Numbered from the stretch's first letter, positions 43,219-55,939 are shown. The stretch is DNA of 64,000 bases from Ancylostoma caninum (GCA_037903475.1 JBAJFG010000269.1:310001-374000); one strand, 5' to 3'. Numbers and translations: made by a program. Notes: generated by a model from the letters alone, not told the origin.

Positions 43219-45348
43219 TACAATATCAACGGTGCCGCTTGCTGAAACTGGGCGATGTCCGCGATTTCGCGTTTTTTTTTTCGTTGCATCGCCACAACTC
43301 TCTTCTATTTTGACCATTTTCAAAACGAAGCAGATATTCGGAATCAGGGCGATCTACTCAATCTGGTATTATGCTTAGAATTTGAGAATTCGTGAGTTTT
43401 TGGTGATGAAGTGGTAAAATCACCCAAGGACACAACTAAGTAGAGACTCGCTGCATCGAGTCTCTCCTAGCTGTATCCGCAGGTACTTTTCTTAAAAGGG
43501 ACCCTGCCAGTTCCTCATTTTTTGTGAAGAATTTGCTGCGCTGCACTAAAAATCCATTATCCGAACTCAGAACGTGATTAGGACAGGAACGGTGCCTCGT
43601 ACGATTTCAGGATTTCCTACAAGGGTAGCAATTTAATTAATTGCGGAGAAGATTTTCACATTTTCAGCTGTTTTGATAACAAAGCAACTCATGGGCTCTC
43701 CGAGTTTTTTTTTTTTCGAGTATAGCGGAAACTTCTAACGGCGATTGTGCTCTTAATCACATGAGGGCATGGTTTAGAGAAAATTGTTTATTTTTTGTCA
43801 TTCGTTGTTTCCGAAAAAATTATCTCATCGAAACTAAATTGGATTTTTCGTAGGAAATGATCCGCAAAGGCGAAGTTCGTCATTTAGTATGATTCTTAGA
43901 CCTCCGCAACGGTAGCAGCCGCATAATTTAGTGGTTGAAAACGTGATTTCGCAGTTTTGTGAATTTCCTTTAAATTTTTCAATTTTCCCAGTGAATCTTG
44001 TGCAAGTTTCCGATCCAGCCATCCGAAGAATATGGATTCATTGGCAATAATCCATTATAATTCGTTTTCTTCATATTCTCTACCTGAGACTATAATCGCA
44101 GTCTCGGTATCGCTCAATCGATGCATCGCTGGACCTCGCCATAGCTTGATGCGCCCTGCGGTACTTTAGCAGCTCATCGCTAGTGATGAAACCGTAGAAA
44201 TTCGAATCAGGGTCCGAAACAAGAGATTACCTGTCACCTCACCTGTTTGACACAATTTGCGCGAGTTCAAGCGTATTTCGAGTTGTTTCCAGATATCGTG
44301 CATGAAAATGTTAGCAGATGACTTCTCGATCAAAAAAAATCTCGGCATCAAGCAATTCTCCGATAATTATGCGCGTAACTGTGAAGAACTCTCACCCGTA
44401 AAATTTTTTCAACAGCAAGCTCGAGAAACTCTAAAAATCGGACTTCCTACTACACATGTTTCCTTGATAAAAAAAAGCTTCTCAGTTTTCTATCAAGTTT
44501 CCCTTTCTCAATATTTTCTTCCTCTTTCCAAATATAATCGCATCCATGAGCAGGGCGCATCAGTCTATGGCGAGGTCCAGGAATCCATCGATGGAGCGAT
44601 ACTGAGGCCACGATGATAGCCTGCCAGGGATCTCTGTAGAGCTCGGATGAAGAACCTAAAGAGAAGGAATTATAATATTTATCGTAGATGAAGCGATGTA
44701 CTCTGGATGGTTTGAGTGAAAACTTGCGCAGGGTCCACAGTGAGAAGTTGAAACTTTCAAGGAAATTCACACAACCGCGATTTTGTCGAAATCTCTTCTT
44801 CAGACACGAAATAATGTAGCTGTTATCGTTGCAGAGGTCTAAGAATAATATTGAACGGCAAATCTTGCATTCGCTTATTAATTCTTATGAAAAATCCAAT
44901 TCATCATAGAAGAGATTATTTTTAGTGGTGAGTGTTTCCAGTTTCTTCTACAAAATCCTGAAACTGTGCTATGAGATAGTGTTCTTGTCCTAATCACGTT
45001 CTGAGTTCGGAAAATGGATTTTTAGTGCAGCGTAGCTATTTCTTCACAAAAAGAGGAACTGGCAGTGTCCCAGAAAAGTACCTGCGGGTACAGTTAGGAG
45101 AGACTCGACGCAGCGCGTCTCTACTTAGTTGTATCTTTGGATGATTTTGTTGCTTTATCACCAAAAATTCACGAATCATCAAATTTTAAGCATGCTACCA
45201 GATTGAAGAGATCATCCTGATTTCGAATATCTGCCTCGTTTTGAAATCGGTCAAAATAGAAAAGAGTTATGACGATGCGACGAAAAAAAAAACGCGAAAT
45301 CGCAGACATCGCGCAGCTTCATCAAGCAACATCGTTGGTATTGTAGTA
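43219..45348. mobile_element. 2.1-kb foldback element
   Basis: The left arm (about 43219-44160) and right arm (about 44550-45348) are diverged inverted copies separated by a 389-bp loop. Shared anchors include GCGATGTCCGCGATTTCGCG, GAACGTGATTAGGACA (inverse TGTCCTAATCACGTTC), GAGACTCG hairpins and GGACCTCGCCATAG near the loop. The arms differ by many indels. No transposase is visible, and the 119-codon frame at 44257-44616 spans loop and arm and is not credible. Confidence 0.75.
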
Positions 45349-48300
45349 TTCGTAAGGCACAGTTTCCTTGAAGTGAAACCTTTAGCTCTTCTAAGTTTTT
45401 AACGCACCACTTTATTTCACAGGTAACAAAAATGCCTTTTTATTATTATGGCTGTTAGCACGTGAATTATTGAGATGAAATCCTGCACGGGTATCAAAGT
45501 TTTTATTTATCCAATTCTTTGGATTTCCACATCTCCAATTTTGTGCTGTAAAAGAGCTCACATGTTCATTTAGTCTAACAGCTGAGCAATTCGCAGAAAT
45601 GTCCTTGTCGTTGCATTGATTGCTGAAAATAGACGGGATTTTTGCTGAACTCTTTCAAGGTTTGACCAATCACAGAGATAATCTGCATCTAATTTTGGAC
45701 GATCTATAAATTTTTACTATTTTCCTTTAACTAACTTAGCGGCAGTGCTCATAATTACGTAAGCATATCCCTGATGTCTCCATTCAATTGTTTCGCTGTA
45801 AATATGTACACATATTTTCGTTTCTCCTCTCCATGAATATCAGGATACCAAGCCAGAAGAAGGGGGTCCTACAAGCATTATCTAGTGATGGTTCACGCTG
45901 AGTTCATCTCCCAGTAATTACTAATACTTCATTCCGATGTCCAAAACACTTTACTCTTAGATTTTCCTCAAAAAGCTAAATTGGAACCTCATTTGCTGTT
46001 TTCTCTCACTGCGACCATTGCACATGTTTCACACGAACACTGGAGAACATCCGGTACAGTTGCACCAACGAGTGATTATCATGGATTACTCTTGACGTTT
46101 ATTGTCCATGTCTTTGCGTATGACCAATTCTGTCTGTGGTCGCATAGAAACCACCATTTACCATCCTGTCACGTTTCTGCAACAAAGCGGCAAAGGATTG
46201 AAATGGCTCTGTAAAACTAGTTGACTATTTCAGTACTGGTAATACATTTTATTTAGGTACTTTCAACCTGATAAACACAACATCCAACAATCACAGCAGA
46301 AGGGATTCGTGGGATTAGTGCTGGACTACTTGGTTTCAAGAGACTGTAAGTTTTATTTATTTCCGTTTCTTTGTCCTCCTTCAGTATTAGGTCACTTTTG
46401 GAACTCATTGCACACTTTTTTGTTTTTCATTTCTGGTAGTAGGTTAGCGTAAATCCACAAACTAGAAGAATTCTTTTTGTCCTCAGCTGGTTCCTGTTGG
46501 AAATCCATTAATTAAAAGAACCTTTCAGATGCGGACTCATTAACAAAGGCTCCCATTTGATGTCTTAATAGTGGACCGCCGAGCATTTATGAATGCTCTA
46601 TCTTCTGAAGGTGTTTTGTGGCAGGGCGGTGTATTTTTTTGATGAGGATTTGAACTAAGGTTCAAAAACTGAGGTTTTTCCTGTGGTTCCATTTTCATTG
46701 CCTTGAGAAGTTGCCTTAATCTGGAATGTTGATTCGTTCGCAGGATTTTGCCAGCTTATAGTTCTCTCTTTGTTTCCTCACTATCCTGACAAAGTAAGCT
46801 AGCTGTATAGGTGACTGGAACTGGTAATTTATAGAAACTGCTTCTTTTCCTCGAAGTTGGCCCCTTGCCTAAAATGATGACGTGTTGGGTTTGTGCTTCT
46901 TCCATGTGATTCCTTGTAGAATGTGTTTGCATATTGTTTTTTCCCGCTTTTTCGAAGCTTGCCTCTTATTCCTTGGATAAATGCGTTGTGATACGATTTC
47001 TCGTTCCAGCTCACAGCAAATACGTGGGGATAGAGCTCTAAAATAAGCTGCCTCCAAAATGCTTCCCGTTGTGTTTATGCCTGCAGTGTTTACGGATATC
47101 ATCGGTACACTTCGTCTCACATTGTTCGGTTCCAGTCAGGCATGAATCGCCTACGGATATTCTTGATCTCCATTGGAAGCGTCGACAATTTTCCGTGTCG
47201 CTGACCCGTAGCCAACGAAAACGTAGTCGCGCAAGCCTCAAACACACAGCACGAGTGAATATGACGTGGGCCTTGGCTTCGCGGAGTGTCTATATAAGTA
47301 GAGAGATTCTCTGGTCGTAGCTGATTTCGCAGTTTTCTCACATTTTCTTGATTTTCTAGGATAACCCCTACGCTGTTGGCTTGGGTCTCTTCTTGGGGTG
47401 TCTGTTCGTGTTTCACAGCTGAGCTCTGCGTGTGGCAATGGGCATGACTGCTTACACTTACTACTTTAGACCACTGACCGGATTTACCACCATTTCCGAG
47501 AAGGTTACCACTCACATTCCCCTATAAAGTGACAAGTTCTTCAGAGAAGACAAAAATGGTCAAACTTTACCCGAACGACTCGTCTCAGTCAGCGATGACA
47601 AGTAATACTAACAAGGGAGTGCACGAAGATAAGTTGGTGATCTATGACGAAACATGACGAGACCTATATTAGTAAAGAGCCTGTTCAACGTGATGTTATG
47701 AGCTATACTTGGAACCGCTAAATGCTCTACAGAAGCTTAGAATCCCATATACTAGGTGTGTCTGCAACAGGCTGACCAGGGGAGGATACTTTGGATTTGT
47801 GTGCACTGTCGTATTCTGCCTTGTACATCTCGCGACGCTGGTTTCAAAACGCTAGTCATTAATACCGGTTGTTGGCGGGAAGGTAACTAACTCCCTCGCT
47901 TTCCATTAACATGTACAGAGGATCAAGTCCTGCCGCGTGCGTTAGTTTTGGTTTTTTTTTCTGAGCTTCTACGAACCATTTAACAAATTTCAAGGTTAAC
48001 CTGTAACATCATTCTGGACAGACTCTGCAACCATGTAGGTGTCATCTTGGATTGGCAGCTTGAGTTCTTGCACTTCCCTTGTAGGCATAACATGATATGC
48101 TGCCGATTTCAGCAAATTTGCCCACTGAACGCATTGAAGCTGTAGGGAGTAGGCATCGCCACTTTGCTATGGGCTGGCTCAAGTCCAGCATGATAAGGAG
48201 TACGGTTAAGCGCTACGTAAAAAAACTGGATATGGATTCTACACTCAGTACGACAACTTCTGAAATTAAGAATGCCATGTTTCGCTTAAAAAATCGCTCT

Positions 48301-48693
48301 TTTCGAGTGATCTAGAGGAGTAGAACGTTCCCGGAGAGGATGATGAATTCTGCCAAAAGAATTGGTCATACCTGTTCCTGAACTCTAAATACATCATCAT
48401 GAGTTCGTCACACCATGCGTTTGATTTAATGAACTCGATAAGTTGATTAAATATACCTAATTCGTAATAACTCAAGTAAACTCTGAGACTCCTAGCATAA
48501 CTGTGCCAAGAAACGGTCTGTGAAAGAATCACCCTTATATTAGTTCAAAGCTGTCACAGAGTTACAGGGACAAAGTAATGAGCAAATCCTTCTTATCCAT
48601 TATTTTTAATAGTGGATTAACATAGGTCTGTTGCAGTGGCTGAATGGTACATTGGTATCACTCACAGACATTTTCCGAACGTGACCAAACCCT
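45349..48693. other. No confidently supported gene
   Basis: Overlapping minus-strand frames at 46829-47515 have coding-like composition (one has 132 codons starting at GTG, with QLRPENLSTYID), but I found no start, domain or splice chain. A 72-codon frame at 48097-48315 is also unrecognised. Otherwise AT-rich sequence. Confidence 0.35.
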
Positions 48694-48697
48694 TTAA

Positions 48698-49213
48698 AGG
48701 CAAGGTCCGGTCAGAATCTTGCCCACCCAGGTTTTTTGCTCTCTGGAGTCCAAACCATATGTGTAGCATGTATCCCAAGTTTGAGACCTCGGTTTAAGCT
48801 CTATCGCTAGATATGGGACAAAACGTCCGAGGATTACGGTACTCGTGGGAAAACGCGCTCCAACCCACAAGTGCTGCGCGCGTGCATACCAAGCAGCGAT
48901 AGACACTCAAATACGTAGAGCCTAACGAACACTTCTTGAAACCTTCCCCACCCCATCAAATCGACCACCGGTTCTCTGAATATGAATTTTTTTCCTACGA
49001 CGCCACAACAGACAGCATGTAGGGCGCGCCGTATAACGTCATTTGAAAGCACGGACGCCGCAAACCCGCAAACGCCGTACCAAAATTGGTCGATGGAATG
49101 CATTTGCTGTGGGACCTTTTCAGGGGTTTTTCTATAGTTTTCGTCCAAGAGGTCGCCGTGGGCTACGAATCCACTAGAAATTCGGGAGATGGAATTTTGC
49201 CCGGACCTTGCCT
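48698..49213 (+). mobile_element. TTAA-flanked MITE family B, copy 3 (516 bp)
   Basis: Starts AGGCAAGGTCCGGTCAGAAT and ends CCGGACCTTGCCT, with TTAA at 48694-48697 and 49214-49217. Collinear with copy 1. The minus-strand frame of 137 codons corresponds to the frame seen in copy 2. Confidence 0.9.
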
Positions 49214-49260
49214 TTAAGTTCACAGCTTTGCACACAAATCTAATCATGAACCGTTCTTGC

Positions 49261-49543
49261 TACTATGCTTACGCTTAAGGGCTGTGTGTCACCTCGCTCC
49301 GTGAGCTGAGTTGTAGATACCCGCAGAGTGCAGACTCCGCGTCACGCTTATTCCAACGATGTACGTCAAAACGCATAGAGGTGACGAAAATCACGTTTGG
49401 GAGGGTCCCTCCCTGGGCGGAGCGGTCCGCGACTGTTGGAAGCCCGCCGTGGCTGGCCAACACGTCAAGACGTGTTGTAGTTACTATGCTTACGCTTAAG
49501 GGCTGTGTGTCAGCTCGCTCCGTGAGCTGAGTTGTAGATACCC
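49261..49543 (+). repeat. 62-bp direct repeats, 221 bp apart
   Basis: TACTATGCTTACGCTTAAGG and the next 42 bases recur at 49261-49322 and 49482-49543 with only one or two differences. Each contains GCTC..GAGC dyads. The spacer carries GACGTGTTG/CAACACGTC inverted motifs. This could be a small LTR-like or foldback element. Confidence 0.75.
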
Positions 49544-51620
49544 TCGGGATTTTGACATTCAGATTTCGCTGAAACTTCAAACAGGAAAACGAGGTGACAC
49601 ACCGACTTTAAGTAAAGTACACGTCGTGAGCGAACAGCTGGCTCACATCCTCGTCCTACGATCGACTTTTCAATCCAATGCTAACTGAAAAGCATTAATC
49701 GTCACGAAATCACCCCAAGCTCAAGCATAAACCCTCTCCTGCTACCTCTTGATTGGATCTGAACCCATACCTGTTGCAACGACGTACGCAAGCATATTGA
49801 AGGAATTCACTGTTAACAATTTTTTTCAGTAATTTTTGTTTAAAGCAACGCAGCGTTTCAGTCCTAACTTTATCGGTTTTCTATGCTTGTGAGCTAATCT
49901 AGGGTATGAATCTGATACATAATATAAATCTATTGCATATATAATGCTTTGAGAAGTGAGTTGCTAGGAATAATAACCACATAGAATAGATGGAGTAACA
50001 ATTTGAGATTATTCGTTGTTGGTTTCGGGGCTGAATTAGACCAACAGTGGTGCCCCCATCAGTGACCATCCAGTGAAGTTTCAAATGGATGGCCCATCTC
50101 AAATTGTGAAGCTGTAGCCGAGGCATGACATGCGCGAGTAAAAACCGAAGCCATATTTCCATCAAGAAGTCGGAGGCTCCTAAGCTAGAGGTACTATAGA
50201 AACAGTAATGAATGAATTCATGTAGGTCTTGCGAGTTTGCTACCAGAATCGAGGCAACCATTTCCGCTTACAGGTAGAAGCACTTAAAAATTAATCAGAC
50301 AACAAAATTAGTAGTGTATGACTCTACACATTTATAATCTATTTTATTCGGTCAGGATGCATCACAGTATGCAGGATGGTTAGTATTGATCCAGGAAATC
50401 TTTCCGAGAAAAGACAACCGTTTTTCAGATTTTGCTGCAACTTCACAGGCAGGCGTCAGGCAATGATCTCCGAGAGATTGTTAAAACTGGTTCTACAGAA
50501 ATAATAATTCCATACTCGCTCTTCCGGAAACACACACCACAACACCTCAAAGTTTAGGAAATACATACAGTATTTCATTGGCTTCGACGAAATTTGCAGT
50601 GGAGAGTAACCTCGAACTAATCGTTGAGCGTTTTTGCGATGTGTGCATGTGCAAACTCAAGTGTTGACAGATCCGTTGCATGGGCCAATTTTAGACGGTA
50701 TGGTTCAGGATTCATGAACTCAGAGCCGCGCAAAACCTGGTTATCATTGGGATTCCGATAATCTCCGCATTCTAAGGATATATAGTGTTAGATAGCCAAT
50801 CGTGTAACCGAGATGGGTCCGGATGCATCATTGGAAGTGTGGTTTATCTCATACCCAAGGATGCAGCTCTTTATAGGGAACAGTTGGGAGTAGACAATGT
50901 TACGCGTGTGTGAAAATGCTGATAGGTGCCAGGTAAGTGACGAATTCGGCACGTTAACACGTTGACTATGAGTAATATGAATGACGTAGTGGTGGCTCGG
51001 GTTAGTGAGTCGTGATTCCCTATCCTGGTCATCTGGGCTGGGTCTGATGAGCGCATAACCAGGCCAAACCTGGCTGCTAAACCAACCTTCGCATCACGCG
51101 TCTTCTAGTCTCTACCACAACTAATCAAGCCAACCACCGTTAGCCAGTATCCTAAGTCTGCTGGTAGTTCATCTCCGAGTCTTGCTCAAATTTAATGCTG
51201 CCAATCTACTTCCATGTGCAGGGATTTTGTAGGAAGCCTTGAAAAGGAAAACACATTTAGGTTCTTTCCATTTTTACTGATCACTTCTCATCTCCCTATA
51301 TCCAAGACCACGGCGTGAAACTCCGCTATTCGTGAGCAATAACAGAGGGGGAGTGCGAGGCCAGCGAATTCCACAGCTGGAGGGTGGAGGGGGCGGAGTT
51401 CAAACACAGAGGAGCCATTATCTACTTTCCATACGTTCGCCTCTCCTTTCTTGAGAGCCACGAATTTGTATTACGAAAGCTCAACGCCACTAACAATCAC
51501 ATTTGCTATCAAGTGTCTGTTAATTGCATGTACTCTTCAAACGATGACGACAATGCCTCTTTACCTGCTTTGTAGTACTGTATAAAGCTATTCAACCATT
51601 CGTCGCCACTACTAACCTGT
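49544..51620. other. No supported gene; upstream region of the neuropeptide gene
   Basis: Frames here are short and without domains. The last few hundred bases before 51630 should hold the promoter and the outron of the neuropeptide gene, but I can point to no specific element. Confidence 0.45.
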
Positions 51621-51636
51621 TTAATTTAGGTAATAA
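51620..51636 (+). promoter_or_regulatory. Probable spliced-leader trans-splice acceptor
   Basis: GTTTAATTTAG ends at 51629, only 7 nt before the ATG at 51637, with no upstream in-frame exon. A T-rich acceptor this close to a start codon is the usual nematode trans-splicing arrangement and supports the chosen start. Confidence 0.6.
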
Positions 51637-53342
51637 ATGAACTTTCTCAAACACATCGTTTTTCTCTTCTTGAGTTCTCTTCTCATCCTTCATGCTCTCG
51701 CTATATTCGAAGGCAACGAGGTTCCAAGACTCAAGAAACGGCTCAGCAATGACGCCCTGATCCGGTTAATTATGAGGTGAGCGTCCCTGCGGGATTTCAC
51801 TGATTTTGAGGAAGTTCACTCTGAGGAGGAGCTGCTGGGAGGACGTTCTCTCTGGAAGGGCAGTAAATGATGTGGGAAGATATTATATTAACAAGACTAT
51901 AGAAACTTGTAGAAGAATGTTGTCGAATTGCCTATTTGCCCGGTCCGTTTTCTCATCCTGATAAATAGGCCTAAATAGAAATAAAATAGCATGAAGGCCC
52001 TATATTGATAAATAGTGCTAAAACGTTAGAGCTCCTGGGAAATAGTATATATAGTATACTCAGTAGAGGATGCACTAATTTAGCCTAGATTGAACAGTGC
52101 ATTAGCCTCTTTCAAACTCAATCATTCGGTTACGAAGGAACTGTACATGCAGACCACCAAACAGGTGAGCGTAACACAGTTCTGGTTGAGAGGTAGAAAG
52201 GGATATCAGGTTTATTCTCTCTTGAACATTTCAGTTCTTGAATATGATCTTGAATTACTAATTAACTGAATTATGAGACTTTTGTTCGGAGTTCAATATT
52301 TCTACATTGACCACTACAGTTTTATGGAAGAAAATTTCCTGTTCGACTCGAAATGAAGACACAGTTCTTTAAATGACTACTTGCTGAACCTAGCAGCTTC
52401 AAGACCTCATATTTTTACGTCGTTGGCCTACCACCTTTGAAACATTTCTAGTTTCTAAGATCACTACACTCTTGATGTGGATATAACATTAACCTTTAAG
52501 TCAAGCGGCACCTGGGATTTGTAAATTCTCTATCGGCCAAAGCTTCAGCTACACCTCCGCCGATGTGGATATCGTCGCCAGTTCGACGAACAGTGGTTCT
52601 CACTACGTCTCACTACGCTAGCTTTCCCCAGCGTTTTTATGCTTGACCGAGCCGATACATCACTTTCGAACTACTGGGCCCCTTCCTGGTCAATTTTAGT
52701 ACGCACGAAAGCGACTCAGTCAAGTTCGCTTTCACTTGAGTGCACAAGCTGAGAAATTCAACAGGATTCTGGTAAACTCGTTAGCTCAACCCCTTCATTT
52801 CGCCGCCGAAAAACGAGCTGTAAATTGCATGACGATATAACACCTGAAAGCGAGCAAACTTCCAATTCTTACTTGAGCTGCAGTCTTTCAGCATCTAGCC
52901 TGTGCAATTCTATACTACTCGGATTTGTGGTCTGTTTCACCATATCTTAGACATGCGACAATAACAAGTTCCCTTTTCATAAAAGACGGAAACCATTCAT
53001 GGCTACATGGTGACCATGACACAGTTGTAAGTGCTCTCTTCCGCCACAATAATGTCCCTCGAGGAAAATAACGCTGTCTCTCGATGATAGCATGGGGGTG
53101 CGTGGGTCCCAACGTGTGCAGCGTTCAATTTCCTTCTTCAGATAGAAATAGCCTCTGGCTATACCAGAACCACACGCAGGAAGCTGACAATGATGTGATT
53201 TCGTTTCAGAAACCAACACAGCATGCTCACGGCGAAGAGGGACGAAAAGAGAGCGGACTTCGACCGCCGAAGCGTCGACGACGATTTCTCGAACTGCTTT
53301 CTGTCGCCCGTGCAATGCATGTTACCTCGGTCGAGGAGGTAG
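51637..53342 (+). CDS. Allatostatin-C-like neuropeptide precursor, 90 aa
   Basis: Secreted prohormone from which a small disulfide-bridged peptide would be cut; such peptides act on somatostatin-type G-protein-coupled receptors in arthropods. Two exons: 51637-51776 (46 codons, phase 2, donor ATGAG|GTGAGC) and 53210-53342 (acceptor TTTCGTTTCAG, stop TAG). Residues 1-22 form a signal peptide (FLFLSSLLILHALA). KKR, KR and RR sites follow. The predicted peptide SVDDDFSNCFLSPVQCMLP lies between RR and RSRR. The two cysteines are separated by six residues with a central proline, as in the arthropod core CYFNPISC. Another candidate exon (52098-52164) would break the phase and is left out. The competing frame over exon 2 is longer but lacks the processing logic. 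Not recognised as a named gene. Confidence 0.72.
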
Positions 53343-54125
53343 CTACGGTAGCTGCAACGTCTCTTCAAATTCAGACGAATCCTTGGTTATGATATTCAGA
53401 CTCAAAAAAAGCCGTGCTGAATCTTTGTTGTGTCCTCATTTACGAACAATGCATATAAAGCAAACTACAGTTGCTATTGCATTTAACATTGACAAGAAGT
53501 TGATGAAATGAATGGATATGGTGCGACGCGTTGACGCATTTCAACTTCTGCCTTGAGCAATGTGAGTGATAGGGTGAAGAGTCTGTTGAAATACAGTGCG
53601 TTCCATAAATATGTAAGCACCCCAAAATTTATAAGTTCCCCCATGTTGTGCTGAATTTTGGAAGCCCTCAATTCCACTAGGCCTAGTGGAATTGGCACGT
53701 CAGAAAACCCCTTGTCTCCAATTTTCATACGACCACCTCTAAAGTTTTGTCCACTGGCTCCAATTTTCGATATCAGTCCGATATCAGACCGCTTCATAAA
53801 TATGTAGGCAGTAAGAGCAAGCTCAATTTATTTTAGGTTCAGCCCACTCTAAACTACAAGAAGCAAGGTATATGTAGTAAAATAACACCAGTATTATTTT
53901 ACGAGCCCCACATTTCTTGTCTGAAGGGATAGGCTCAAGCCTAGCCCCCTTATTCACTTGACTTGTCAAATCACGCTGTAGCCAACATCTTTGGCGCTTT
54001 TTCTACGGAACATCGACCGATTTTTGAACAGATTTGCTATCTCTGATAACTGGGCAAGACGAACGCAGCACGAACGCGTTTCTACAGCAGTAATGGTTCG
54101 GTTTCAAACCCAATTTTGGGCGTGG
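53343..54125. other. Downstream of the neuropeptide gene; one repeat
   Basis: Presumed 3' UTR with no exact AATAAA, then the repeat at 53594-53812 described separately. Nothing else recognised. Confidence 0.4.
53594..53812 (+). repeat. Repeat family with CATAAATATGTA ends, copy 1
   Basis: Preceded by TA and starting CAGTGCGTTCCATAAATATG; it ends with CGCTTCATAAATATGTAGGC in the same orientation, so the ends are direct rather than inverted repeats. A palindrome CCACTAGGCCTAGTGG lies inside. A second, inverted copy is at 59813-60011. Confidence 0.7.
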
Positions 54126-54129
54126 CTTT

Positions 54130-54190
54130 CCCCCCGATTGCTGCCATTCTCCCCTTGATTGCTGCCATCCTCCCCCTGATTGCTGCTAAA
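54130..54190 (+). repeat. Three short tandem units of GATTGCTGCCAT
   Basis: Three roughly 21-bp units of CCCCTGATTGCTGCCATTCT type. Related GGCAGCAAT sequences recur at about 54232 and 54255 and in the palindromes at 58.3 kb. Confidence 0.7.
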
Positions 54191-54549
54191 ATCGCGGAGG
54201 ACGTTAATGGCAGCACATCTAATCTAGAATGGCAGCAATATCTGAGTTGGAAGGCAGCAATGTCCTGCTATAGTTCTGTCGTTGCAGCGGCAAGAACCGA
54301 GAATATAGCTGTGTTCCTTCTCTTGGCTCGGCTAGATACTCAGAGAATCGGATAGGTCGAACGCAGCAACAACTGCAAGTCTCCGCCCAATCGAAGAGGA
54401 ATACAGCGGCTGCTGCTAAAGGAGGAGCTGCTGCAGTTGGGCTGCTAAGAGCAGTAAACACCGTGTTCCGGCTGCGTTTTTTGCCCGATGAACTGTGGTG
54501 CAGTTCAACCTGCGTTCTACCTGCTCCTTGCCACGTGGCGACACGCCCC

Positions 54550-54730
54550 CTGGGAGGTGTATATAAGCTGCTGGTTGAGCATCAAAGTTTAGTCGCGTCT
54601 CCGCTCCGGCGGAGACAAGGGGAGCCCAGCGAGACTCGTCAGGCTGGCTGAGGCCCGGGTAAAACCGTGGCCCAGTGCAATGATTATTTTTGGACGAGCT
54701 TGGGTAAGCATCCACTTACCCAAGTGTGCA
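54550..54730 (+). promoter_or_regulatory. TATA-containing repeat segment with terminal hairpin
   Basis: TATATAAG at about 54560 is followed by GCATCAAAGTTTAGTC, the perfect short hairpin GTCTCCGCTCCGGCGGAGAC, a GC-rich stretch, ATTATTTTTGG (Sm-site-like), and the hairpin CTTGGGTAAG...CTTACCCAAG. It could be an LTR or other promoter-bearing repeat, or a small Sm-class RNA. Neither could be shown by eye. Confidence 0.3.
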
Positions 54731-54814
54731 GTACGAACACAGCCCTGTGCCCAGATTGAGCTGCGATCCTAGGGACATGCAAACCAGTTCATCGCCCCCG
54801 AAACACAGCCTTCT

Positions 54815-54925
54815 AGGGGCGAATGCAGCTCGTGGGGCGACGAAATAAGCTTTCACCTCGCGGTGTAACTGCTGTTGAAACGTGTTCGGGCTGCGTTTGT
54901 CGTCCCGGAATCTCTGAGTATGTGC
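54815..54925 (+). repeat. Interspersed repeat shared with 38.6 kb
   Basis: AGCTCGTGGGGCGACGAAAT and the following sequence align with 38578-38670 in the same orientation. Moderately diverged. Confidence 0.6.
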
Positions 54926-55094
54926 TCCGCTTACCCCATGCCCAATCCCAATGAACACAAACAGTACAATCACAAAGATCAAAACGACTTTATTTTCTAT
55001 AACTTCACTTCTATATATAGAAAACTATAGTCACAGTACTAATGGTAGTACCAACAGTAATAAACGTAAGTAACAAATGAACAATAATAACATA

Positions 55095-55249
55095 CAGGAA
55101 AGTCCAAACGGACGCAGACAAGGGTCGGGACCATGGCGCGGCTCACTTGGGCAGAGACGCAGGTGGTCAGATGCAGAGCGCCGATGTCTCTGCCCAAGAG
55201 AGCCGCGCCGCGTTCCCGACCCTTGCCTGCGACCGTTTGGACTTCCCTG
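55095..55249. mobile_element. Palindromic TA-flanked MITE, 155 bp
   Basis: Ends CAGGAAAGTCCAAACGG and the inverse CCGTTTGGACTTCCCTG, with TA at 55093-55094 and 55250-55251. Both halves are reverse complements to near the centre (GGGCAGAGAC motifs). GC-rich and non-coding. Confidence 0.8.
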
Positions 55250-55939
55250 TAAGCGACTTCGAGGTTTGAGATAATGTGTCGTAAAAATGTTGGCACAGCT
55301 TCGTATTTTTTCACGAGAGTCTCAAAATTGAAATTTGCTCTGAAACTTCCGCTAGTGCAATCAATTGGACAGTGCCGATATTTCTCCGAAATAGAAAAAA
55401 AGCCAGAATAAAAACGCGAAAATCTTCAGTCATGTAGGTAGGTAAGGACCTGAAAGATAAAAAAAACCAGTCTCTTGCAGCTTCAGAGGAGGTCATGGGG
55501 AGATGGAAATTTGGGTCGTGGGATTGAGTCACGGATCACTTGACGCGCACAACGAAGAGGGTTCTTGCTTATCGTGTTCCTCCAGGAAATCGGCCACACG
55601 GCGTTTCTAGAAGGGCAATCAGTAATCACCATGAAAAAGGAATGGAGAATAAAGCGAAGAGCAGAACAACAACACGGGCGCACTCACCGGCTTGGGCATA
55701 CGGCGGCGATCTCTCACAACATATTGCCTGATATCTCCCCTAAACAGAAAATTCTGCTTGCTGTAGCCAGGGAAAGAATAAAGCAATTCACAAAGCTCGG
55801 CCGATAGCTTTCCTGCAAAGTGGGCCCCACTGACTACGACACACTTTCCTGGCCGTCAGTGCATCCACTAGCGCCGTATCTGTGGCACCTAGCTTGAGAT
55901 AGAACCTGGAAGAGGAAGAAGATTATCAAATGCCCATGT

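Noticed and set aside
46829..47515. Overlapping minus-strand frames
   Set aside because: No ATG start for the longest, no domain, and no splice chain that joins them.
48640..48700. tRNA A-box-like TGGCTGAATGG
   Set aside because: No B box at the right distance, and the sequence runs into a MITE.
52098..52164. Extra exon of the neuropeptide gene
   Set aside because: It has good splice sites and an open frame, but its exit phase would force the wrong frame in the last exon, losing the cysteine peptide.
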